Made by a program: the position numbers and the translations under genes
The notes under the pieces: model-generated
Database searches by the model: none
The model's input: the letters and a program-made list of their open reading frames with translations, nothing else
Told to the model about the DNA's origin: nothing
Assembly: GCA_018806915.1 (NCBI GenBank)
Contig: JAGKQI010000015.1
Location: forward strand, 1-64,000
DNA from: Phytophthora colocasiae
Lineage: Eukaryota > Oomycota > Peronosporomycetes > Peronosporales > Peronosporaceae
Direction: 5' to 3'
Length of the DNA: 64,000 nucleotides
Shown: piece by piece, positions 56,193 through 64,000 of the stretch
How the letters are laid out: every line of letters begins with the position of its first letter
Position numbering within the stretch: position 1 is the stretch's first letter

Positions 56193-58608
56193 AAATCTGA
56201 TCCCAGTCAAGGGGCGAGTCAAGCCGCCAGTTCCTATCAGTGTGGAAATGCTGGGAGCAGATTATCAGGGCTATGTTCTGAGTTTTGATGGTGCCGCAAA
56301 GACGTCTACCCGTCTGGGAAGCTGTGGGTGTATACTCTGGGAACTCCCGGGGTGGAGCGTTCTGGAAGCCCGAGGGTTTCCCCTGACGGATGTCACGGTG
56401 AATGACTCGGAATATTGTGGCCTGAATTACGGTCTGAAGATGGCACTCGACCACGGAATACAGGAGTTGGTGGTTGTGGGAGATTCGCGCATCGCGATAC
56501 AACAGGCTCAGGGACTGATCAACTGCAATCAGCCTAACTTGCAACGGAGGTTAGCCAAATTTGAGTCTCTGAAAACCAAGTTTCAGACTCTGAAGTTGGT
56601 GCACGTGAAACGCGAGTTCAACCAAGCGGCGGATTACCTGACCTCGAAGACTTTGACCCTTGGGGAAGCTTGGCGAGTACAAGATGAGGATGAACTTATG
56701 CACCTGCGACTGGTATCCAAGGTTCATGAGAGACTGATGAAGCCTCGCCCCGTCCCGAACATGGAAGCCCAAGAGTCAAAGATACCAGACTCTGAAAATC
56801 ATAATGCGTCTCCAGAGTCTGGAGATGCTCCTGGTCCGGAATCCGCACCCCTGCCTCGATCGGTGAGAGTATTGATTGCTGTAACCCGTGCCCAAGCTCC
56901 GCCTGACGCTAATCTGCCTGAGGATGATGACGAACGAGAACCTTTGGGGCCTTTGGAGTTCCAGGCAGAACGCTGGCGACGGATCAAGGCGCATCAGAGC
57001 CAGGACCCGTACTTGGTTGAACTCATGAAGTTTCTAAAAGGCGACGTGGGAGATTTACCACGACCCCGAGTCAGGAAACTTGCCAGAGTTGCTGAGGACT
57101 TTGTTCTGGATTCTAGAGATGTACTATATCGCCTGAGTCGCGCTACTCGAGAGCGGCCCCGGGACAACGTTGACGAACTCAGACTGGTGGTTCCCAGAGA
57201 CTTGTATCCAGACCTGTTACACTATGCTCATGAAGACTACCAAGGTGGACATCAAGGAATCAGGAGAACCTTTGAGAAGTTGAGTTCGGAATTTTACTGG
57301 TTGGGTATGTCTGCCGATGTGAGAGATTTGTGAAGGAATGCGTAGACTGTGCCAGTGGCAAGGGCGACCCCAAATCCTGGACCGTCCCTGGAAATATTGA
57401 GCCCAGCCGGCCATTTGAAGTGGTGTCTATGGATTTTGTGACACACATGCCGAAAACCGCACGTGGAAACACATTTCTCTTGCTGTTCCAGGATATGTTT
57501 TCGATACGTAATGTGCAAGCCAATGAGTGTCACCACTGCTCAGGATGTAGCAGAGGCTTATGAGGAACGCGTTTTCAGAAACTTTGGTGCTAGCTCTCTG
57601 ATTCGTCATGATCAAGATCCTCGTTTTATGAGTGAGGTGTTCAAGTGTTTCAGGGAACTTTTGGGTAGCAGACAACGCGCTACTCTAGGATACCGGCCTC
57701 AAGCCAACGGCCAGCAGGAGAGATCAGTACAGACTGTGGTGCGCGCGATTAAGGCATATATCTCTGAAGCCGATCAAAGTGACTGGGATGATCACGCCGA
57801 GCGTCTGATGTTCGCTCTGAATACGTCATTCGATGCCACCCGTCTGGAAACGCCTTTCTACCTGGTACATGGTTGGGATGCTCACGGAACGGTGTCCGCT
57901 ATGCTTGGACCCAAGCCATCGACGACTCAGGAGCGAACTGCATACGAATGGAGAAGGAGGATACAACGATACTATAGCTATGCTCTGACATGTGCCGAAG
58001 ATCACCAGAAGAAGGCGAAGCGTGACCGGTCTGAAGAACAGACCAGAAAGTGGAACGAGTTATCAGAGCATCTGAAGTCAGGTTTCGCTATAGGCGACGC
58101 CGTATGGCTCTACATCCCTAAGGTACAAAGAGGATTGAGCAGAAAACTAGCACACATGTGGCACGGACCCTTCAGGATCGAGGAGATGCTGGACGATTTC
58201 AGAGTACGACTCAAGGTTGAAGATAGCGGCTACCGCGTGAACCCCTGGGTGCATGTGAGCCGTCTGAAACCAAGGGCTCTGTTCCCCAGACGACCCACGG
58301 TGGAACTCCAGATTCCAGAAGATGATGATTTTGATGCCGCCCTGTTACCAGAAGATAGTTGGGAACCTGATACTGAAAACGACGAGTATGAAGTGGAGAA
58401 GATTCTGGATACCCGCTGGAACAAGCGTACCAGGACGTCCAGACGCCTGCGCGAATATCTGATTAAGTGGAAAGGTTACGATGAAACTGAGTGGTTACCG
58501 TTATCGAAGTTGAACTGTGGAGCATTACTTTACGAATCCAACCAGAGTGCACGAGCACGAGCCCGTTTTCAGGCGATGCAGGCTGGAGACGATCACCCCA
58601 GAGTCTAA
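56122..58608 (+). CDS. Pol of Gypsy element 2: second RNase H, integrase and chromodomain, one or two frameshifts
   Basis: 56275-56660 encodes a second, plant/archaeal-type RNase H: YVLSFDGAAKTSTRLGSCGC (D), VNDSEYCGLNYGLKMALDHG (E), LVVVGDSRIAIQQAQGL (D) and VKREFNQAADYLTSK (final D). All four acids are present. The integrase starts with a zinc finger (H/H near YAHEDYQGGHQGI; CVDCASGKG) at 57225-57370. Its core holds VSMDFVTHMP (D), LIRHDQDPRFMSEVF (D) and NGQQERSVQTVV (E) across a shift near 57540. The C-terminus has the GPFRIEEML fold and a chromodomain at 58385-58510 (YEVEKILDTRWNK, REYLIKWKGYDETEWLPLSK). Chromodomains steer integration to marked chromatin. The stop is at 58608. Confidence 0.85.
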
Positions 58609-58993
58609 TAACTCTGAAAACACATCTGGAAGTCGGATATCTGAAGGACTTCAGACATTGACTTTTAGAGTGTGGTAGTCTGAGTGCGTGTTTTCAGAGA
58701 CCTACTTCTGAAATTCGTGCGTTTGGATATGTGATCGACCATGTTACTGCTTGTATAAAACGACTGTGTGAATGTGAATATGGAAGTGAGTTTGTGGAGA
58801 ATTAAGTGCTGGAGGATACGAGGTTATGAACAATGAGGTGATGAGAAGAAGTGTGATTACGTGGAATGATATTGAAAGATTAAGGGATTAGGAAGCTACA
58901 CTGAGGCCAGGGGTTTACGTCACAAATGCAGACAACTATTTGGCTTCTCTAAAATGCAGCCTTCCCGTGGGCACCATGGTGAACACCTTAGCT
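58609..58993. other. Spacer between the convergent pol and antisense genes
   Basis: About 385 bp without a coding region, holding several ACTCTGAAAAC-like units near 58610-58720 and a TATAAAA string at 58754. It may hold the 3' ends of both transcripts. Confidence 0.45.
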
Positions 58994-60034
58994 TCAGTAG
59001 CGAAGGGAGATCGGGTTCTCGGAACGCTCCGTAGGTGTCATATGATCCTTCTCGACGTCAGCAGGGACGTACTGGAGCCACTCTTCGTCCACATTCACCG
59101 TGGCCCATTGCATCCGAGCAGGCTCAATCGCATCCAAGTCACCCAGTTGCGTCTCCAGACTCAGACACTTGGGACCCCCGAGCTCTGCGACTCTGGGATC
59201 TTGCCAGATCCAGGGGCAGGACTTGTCTGGGACAACCCAGATGCCAGGCTCTGAAAGCAACGACTCTGGGAAATCCTTGTGCCCCAGGACCTTTCGGATG
59301 AGGGCGTTGTGTTGACGAATCATGGCGGCTCGACGCATGGACCGGTACTTGTGAAGCTCCGCAGACTTGTCGTCAGCCTCAACATCCATGGTCACCCAAT
59401 GCGTTCGCTCCCAGAAAGCTTGAGCGTGCTTCTTCATGCTGCGCACAATGTCTTCTACGTCAGCCAACACCATGGGTCCCAGTTCGTCCCGCTTGTGGAA
59501 GTAAAATTCTGAGAATCTGTTGTCGAACATGACTTCCCAAGGGGCGCGCTTCTTGCGGATGACCGCACAGTACCGCTCAGAGTCCCAGCGCTTCTTGAGG
59601 ATGGCACATGAGTGCTTGTGTACCTCGTAGTCTGGGAAACCCAATATCTGGCCAGTGGTGGTCCTAGTGGAGCTCACTCGCTGTACTCTGATGCCATAGT
59701 ACAACCAGGAGGATGCCTCACAGTCTGGTGTTTCCACCACCTGGAGCTCCTTGACCGTCAGAGAATTGTAGGGCTTGGATACCAGACTACGTGCCTTCCC
59801 TGAAGAACCCTTGGACTTCGACCCACTTCCACTGGTGGATTTCGGGCGAGACTTGGGACTGGTATGGGCTTTTACGGATGCGATACTTCTCTTGGACTTC
59901 TTGGTGGGGATGACAGGTCCATCATCAGAGTCTGAGTCGTCATCAGAGTCCCGGGGACGCTTGGAGCCAGGACGTGGGTGGTCATCAGACTTCTTGTCTC
60001 CAGACTTCTTGCTCCCGGACTTCTTGTCCCCAGA
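58994..60034 (-). CDS. Antisense gene of Gypsy element 2, C-terminal part
   Basis: Read leftward, a lysine/serine repeat (KKSGDKKSGSKKSGDKK) leads into a bipartite-type basic region (PRPGSKRPRDSDDDSDSDDG, PTKKSKRS). A conserved-looking globular part of about 240 residues follows (NSLTVKELQVVETPDCEASS, WLYYGIRVQRV, FPDYEVHKHSCAILKKRWDS, FSEFYFHKRDELGPM, AFWERTHWVTMDVEADDKSA), ending SENPISLRY at 58994. The basic region looks like a nuclear localisation signal. I recognise no domain. It is open without a shift for 347 codons, better preserved than pol beside it. The part upstream of the solo LTR is at 60466-62548. Confidence 0.75.
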   Translation of the reverse strand, partial: SGDKKSGSKKSGDKKSDDHPRPGSKRPRDSDDDSDSDDGPVIPTKKSKRSIASVKAHTSPKSRPKSTSGSGSKSKGSSGKARSLVSKPYNSLTVKELQVVETPDCEASSWLYYGIRVQRVSSTRTTTGQILGFPDYEVHKHSCAILKKRWDSERYCAVIRKKRAPWEVMFDNRFSEFYFHKRDELGPMVLADVEDIVRSMKKHAQAFWERTHWVTMDVEADDKSAELHKYRSMRRAAMIRQHNALIRKVLGHKDFPESLLSEPGIWVVPDKSCPWIWQDPRVAELGGPKCLSLETQLGDLDAIEPARMQWATVNVDEEWLQYVPADVEKDHMTPTERSENPISLRY

Positions 60035-60039
60035 CTTCT

Positions 60040-60460
60040 TGCAGCGGGGGTGCGTAGGTGTGCACGGCACAGAGGAAGTTTAGTTGACTCGTAGAGTCCT
60101 GCTTGCAAGGCACTTGCCTTCGGTTCTATACAAGAACCAAGTAGTCCACTAAATACGGGACTCACAGAGTCAGTGTCCCTATAACAAAGGACTAACACTA
60201 ACTATGTAAAATGCAAACTGATTTTTATTGAATTTATTGCCCTAATCCTAAATGTAACGGATTTAGTATCTAACATACTAAATCCTAATCAAAATGCAAC
60301 GTGAGGCTCTGAGGCCATCTACGTATCTACTCGTGTGTGTCACACCATTATGTACCCACATAAGTGTATCATGAGTGTCACACACCATTATGTACCCACA
60401 TAAATGTATCCACGTGTGTCACACACCAACGAGAAACATTCGTGTAACATCCCCGTTACA
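60040..60460 (-). repeat. Solo LTR (Copia-type) inserted in the antisense gene
   Basis: On the minus strand it starts TGTAACGGGGATGTTACACG and ends CGCACCCCCGCTGCA, 421 bp, with TG...CA ends. It is flanked by the 5-bp duplication CTTCT (+ strand: 60035-60039 and 60461-60465). Inside lies an approximately 45-bp tandem duplication containing CACCATTATGTACCCACATA (60335-60425). The 5' end pattern resembles oomycete Copia LTRs from memory; that label is an inference. It splits the KKSGSKK repeat of the antisense protein. Confidence 0.75.
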
Positions 60461-60465
60461 CTTCT

Positions 60466-62548
60466 TGCTCCCAGACTTCTTATCTTGAGACTTCTTGTCT
60501 TCAGACTTGTCGCTCTCGGAATCGCTGTCGTCAGACGCACCGTCATCTGAGCTCCCGTCGTCATCTTCGTCTCCAGACTCGACTTTTTTTTTAATCTTTG
60601 TAATCAGGGTCGTCCTTGGGGTCATCGGCAGTGGACTCAACATCACTCTCCGGGTAATTCACGTGACCATCCAGGTCACCCCAGGCCGCAGGCTCGGTAC
60701 CAGCTGAGATGTGACGATCCACCACCTCGTCGGCCATCTGGTAATACACTTCAGGGACGTACTTGGCCCAAAGAGTAGCATCCAGGCGACGAGAGAATAC
60801 CAGGCTCACCAACATCTGAATGAGAGCCGGACTGCTGAAGAGACTGTGAGCCGCTTTATCCGATGCCAACCACTCCATGGCTTTATCATACTTGATCCCA
60901 GATAGCAGGGCTTGGCGGAGGTCGGGTCGAACTTCCTTCCAGACCACGTCACCAGGGAGTCTCTTGTGGACTTCAGACTTTGCCACCTTAGAATCTGCAT
61001 TCGCCGGAAGCGCCGATTCTTCAACGGGCTTGTGTCCGGACGGGCGACGCTGCAAATTCTTGGAGTCCCACTTGAGCGGTCGCTTCGGAGGTGATTTCAG
61101 AGTCTGGGGCTTCGGCGGATATGACAGGTACCGTGGGCTCTCGCTCTTGGACTCTGAGGTTTCAGTACTTGGACGAGTAAGATCCAGAACTCTGGAGGTC
61201 CTCGCGGTCTTCTCAGCAGCCTGACGAGCTCGTTCCTCAGAAAGCCGTTTCTTGAAGTCAGGAACGGGTTTCTTTAGCGCGTCCAAGGCTGTCACGTTGA
61301 TGATAGTCGTCCAGTTATCAGGGACGATGGTGTCCTCTTGGTATGACACCAGAAGGTCATGGAGCCGATCCCAATTACCAGAGATTTCAGAATTCTCTTG
61401 TAAGAACTCTGAGAACCCCCACGGATCTGTGGGCTTGACCTCAGGACGCGACTTCAGAATCGAGACCTGTGCTTGAAGATCAGCGACTTGGGACTTCAGA
61501 ACTGCCTTGTCCGACTTCAGAGCTTCCACTTGGTCCTGGTAGTGAGCTTTGAGATCCTGAATCTCCGAAGTCATGCGTTCTTCTACCGCACCGGCGTCTT
61601 GCTGGGCACACTTAAGCTCGTGTTTCCAGTATTGACAGTGCAGTACCCACTCACGCTTGATTTCTTCGCATTCAGAGCGCGCTGCTGCAGCATCAATCAA
61701 GGCGACACCGTTCTGAGAACCAACGCGTTCCCGAAGGCGACGGTGAGCAGCAGTCATAAGCTTTAAGCATCCGGCCGTCCGAAAAACTTTCTCGGCAAGC
61801 CGAGTGGGAGAGACATGAGAAACCAGAGACCCCAGTTCCCGGCGAACATCCACAGACGACGTCAAAGCATCCAGAGTACGCACGTCTGGAGTCTGGGCGC
61901 ACGGAGACACAACTTCGGCGGGGTCGAAGCTTGGAATCACTCGCTCCAGCTCCCGGAGGTCTTCATCAGTAAGTGCCTCGTAACCCACGAGCACACAGGG
62001 ACCACCGTACGCATTCGCTATGTGGCGCCCTCTTCTGAAGTCTTCAGCTTGCGCGGGGGTACTCACCAGAAAGGCACGTCCCTCTGGCTTCACGCTGGGA
62101 GCGATATAGTTCTGGGAACATCAGAGTCCCCAACGCCGTGACTTGATCCCTGTGGTTGTCACCAGACCCTGACGAAACAGCCGATCGACCTCTTCCGTAG
62201 ACAAAAGCCGGGGCACCAAAGGCTCGCGGTCTGAAGACACCAGGAGTTCCCTCAGAGAATTCAGAGTGAGATTCCCACGTGAAACCACTGGTGGCGAGAG
62301 ATCACCAACACCGGCCGAGTTCATGTCATCACCACGGAGATCCTCAGTCGGACCATCGACCTGTGAGTCGGTAGGTTGGGATGCATGGGCTGGGGCGCTA
62401 GGCTGCCACCTGGCGATGTGGCCGAACCAACATCTCCACCCTGCGACATATTGGCAGTTGCCGAAGCAGGACAAGTGCCTGTGGCGTCGCCTGCCGCCCC
62501 ATTCGGTGGGGCGTTTAAGCTCAGAGAAGCGTTCGTTTCCTCAGTCAT
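60466..62548 (-). CDS. Antisense gene of Gypsy element 2, N-terminal and central part
   Basis: The likely start is MTEETNASLSLNAPPNGAAG at 62548. After shifts near 62370 and 62110 it enters a 500-codon frame (62093-60591). This holds a conserved-looking segment (GRAFLVSTPAQAEDFRRGRH, ANAYGGPCVLVGYEALTDED, LRELERVIPSFDPAEVV), a coiled coil at about 61640-61410 (EEIKREWVLHCQYWKHELKC, QDLKAHYQDQVEALKSDKAV), a basic proline-rich linker (YPPKPQTLKSPPKRPLKWDS) and a helical end (DLRQALLSGIKYDKAMEWLA, RRLDATLWAKYVPEVYYQMA). A shift beside a T9 run (60584-60592) leads to an acidic stretch DGSSDDGASDDSDSESDKSE and the KKSGSKK repeat at the solo LTR. No known domain is recognised. The whole gene would make over 1000 residues and is transcribed toward pol. 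Confidence 0.7.
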
Positions 62549-62773
62549 GAGCGAAAGGACGGAGTTTTGAAATGATCGCCTGTTTGGCAAGTCAAATTCA
62601 AGTTTCTGAGTCTGAGAGAATCAGATTGTGCGACGGGACACCAGAGACTCTGAAAACCAGGTAACTGACAAAGAGTTGCAGCTACGCTACGCTCTGAAAA
62701 CCGTCTATCAGAATGTTTGATAGGCCTGGCCATGATACACAGCTTGGAGAAAGTTCCGCACTGATGGATCGTG

Positions 62774-62788
62774 ACCAGGAGGGGCGGT
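62774..62788 (+). other. Polypurine tract before LTR C
   Basis: CCAGGAGGGGCGGT sits directly before TGACATG of LTR C. The purine-rich AGGAGGGGCGG is the probable plus-strand primer, with two pyrimidines interrupting or ending it. The equivalent place before LTR B is gag sequence, not a polypurine tract, which supports LTR B being a 5' LTR. Confidence 0.65.
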
Positions 62789-64000
62789 TGACATGATGTT
62801 AATTCCGATTTTCGAGCGACAGGTGGATATTACGTTACGATGTGATTGGTTATACTATGGGTTATAAGCGAAAGGGACTTTGGGACGCGGCCGCACCCGT
62901 GCGACATCTGTGGAAGATTGTGGATAAACCTTCGCCTGACTGTAAAGGGGCCCAAATGACAAGAAGTGTACTACAGAATGTGCACAACTCTGAAGGTCAA
63001 CTACACACTGTCTGGTCACCGACTTTCCCAACGATGAGTGCCTAAGTTCTGGCGGAAAGTCTCTCAGAAGAACGTATCTCTGAGAGACCTCATCCCGTTA
63101 CGGCCCAGCGCGACGATGGTTGGTTCAAGGATTCACAATATGTACCCGCAGAGACCAAGTATCGCGCGGCGGACGCCGCGCACCCGCGCAACCCTCCAGA
63201 TCTTCATGTACGTTGAAGCATTGGTGCTCCGTACTCTGGTTTCGTACTCAAGCCTCTGGTATCTCTAACTCTGAGTGACTAAGACTCTGAAAATCAAGTG
63301 ATGTCAGACTCTGAAAACCAGGATACCGGACTCTGAAACCACCGAAGATCCAAGACCATACTGAAACCAAGTGAACCCAAGTTCAAGTCACGCATTCAAG
63401 TGATTACTGACCTGCACATCCCCGTAATGACGTCTCTACCTGTCAACCCATCGAGATCGGCTGCACAGACTGCATACTGAGATCAAGTCAAAGTACCAGA
63501 TGTATACAAAGACCAAGAGTACCTGAGATATGAAGACTGACTGCATAAAGGACGCAAAAGACGACAAGAAGGAGAGAGTTACCAGAGATATATGATAGTT
63601 ATGAGAAAGATAAGCGATAAACAGAGTTCAATTTGCTTGCTACTGCACAAGTCCGCTTGAGAGGTATCCAAGCCACTGCGTCATCATTGCAGTACGTCGT
63701 GTGATCTCCACCAAATTCAATCCCCTTAGGTGGAGATCAGGTAACGTAGAGACCTGAAAGGACCCGCCTATTCCATATCCTAGTTGGGTCGTTTGTTTTG
63801 TCTCTAGCGGTAGCCCATTTCATATTGATCGTTTGGACAGGCTCTGGAAACTAGACAGTCGTTTTCAGAGTGCAAGGTAGACTGTTGTATATAGCCGATT
63901 GTATTGGTTTATATTTTCCCTCTATACTAGAGGGTGGTGCGCGAACGTAAAGGGATACCAGACAGACCAGGTGTCTGGTAGCGAGTCCCTAGTTGACCTG
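62789..64000 (+). repeat. LTR C (3' LTR of Gypsy element 2), partial
   Basis: It matches LTR B from its first base to the window end (B 46897 to about 48102) with only scattered substitutions and a few 1-2 base indels, several at homopolymers (CCGG/CCG, CCCC/CCC, CCCCC/CCCC). The palindrome CCCTCTA-TAC-TAGAGGG is at 63918-63934. About 480 bp of the LTR lie outside. Confidence 0.9.

Larger units (their letters stand above)
46897..64000 (+). mobile_element. Ty3/Gypsy chromovirus element 2 (younger), with antisense gene; runs off the window
   Basis: Order: LTR B, primer-binding site, gag, -1 frameshift signal, protease, reverse transcriptase, RNase H, second RNase H, integrase, chromodomain, a convergent antisense gene, polypurine tract, LTR C. 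The internal part is about 14.2 kb, large for a Gypsy element because of the antisense gene. LTRs B and C are almost identical over the 1.2 kb that can be compared, so insertion was recent. The 5-bp sequence GGTGC before LTR B (46892-46896) is the probable target duplication; its partner would lie after LTR C outside the window. Confidence 0.85.

Noticed and set aside
58754..58760. TATAAAA string as a promoter for a downstream gene
   Set aside because: No plus-strand gene follows; it lies in the spacer between convergent genes.
60035..60465. Intron in the antisense gene
   Set aside because: GT and AG can be found at the edges, but TG...CA ends, a 5-bp duplication and LTR-like content fit a solo LTR better.

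Overview
The window looks like nuclear DNA of an oomycete, most likely a Phytophthora-like member of the Peronosporales. Host genes are short-intron eukaryotic genes (epsin, XPG/ERCC5, a flagellar CCDC42-type protein, a WW-ankyrin protein). Purple acid phosphatase and EEP-jacalin families of oomycete type are present. More than half of the window is transposons of types common in oomycetes: hAT, Merlin, pogo-like, LINE with EEP-RT-RNase H, Copia solo LTR, and Ty3/Gypsy chromovirus. This assignment rests on protein recognition by eye; no database was searched.

Layout. 1-2 kb: nothing supported. 2-4.5 kb: broken class 3 lipase with a FYVE finger (+). 4.7-6.1 kb: unrecognised broken ORFs. 6.2-9.7 kb: a purple acid phosphatase gene (-) split by a 2.2 kb hAT element, with a second phosphatase remnant (+) at 10.0-10.7 kb. 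11.0-13.5 kb: epsin (ENTH) gene (+). 14.0-19.1 kb: WW-ankyrin gene (-). 19.3-20.6 kb: CCDC42/CFAP73-type gene (+). 20.7-33.5 kb: XPG/ERCC5 repair nuclease (-), split by a 9.35 kb insertion that is itself a Merlin DNA transposon interrupted by a full-length 8 kb LINE. 34.1-35.7 kb: two abutting TA-flanked DNA elements, one with an apparently intact four-exon gene that keeps transposase DNA-binding domains but lacks the catalytic core. 36.5-40.6 kb: three copies, in stages of decay, of a secreted-type EEP-jacalin gene. 40.9-64 kb: two nested Ty3/Gypsy chromoviruses. The older has LTR A plus a broken gag. The younger runs from LTR B through gag, pol and an antisense gene to LTR C, which leaves the window.

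The most interesting signals are these. (1) A canonical-looking -1 frameshift site (slippery heptamer GTTAAAC, gag stop, then a nested GC-rich hairpin) lies at the gag-pol border of the younger Gypsy element. (2) A long antisense gene lies between pol and the 3' LTR of that element, later split by a Copia solo LTR with a 5-bp target duplication. (3) The LINE-in-Merlin-in-ERCC5 nest has both target duplications and the terminal inverted repeats readable. (4) The catalytic-core-less pogo-like gene has clean splicing. (5) Pol carries two RNase H domains and a chromodomain.

A caution applies throughout. Almost every single-copy gene and most retrotransposon ORFs are broken by isolated 1-2 base indels, often at short homopolymers, inside otherwise well conserved domains. 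This fits an unpolished long-read assembly as well as it fits true decay, so 'broken' here means broken in this sequence.
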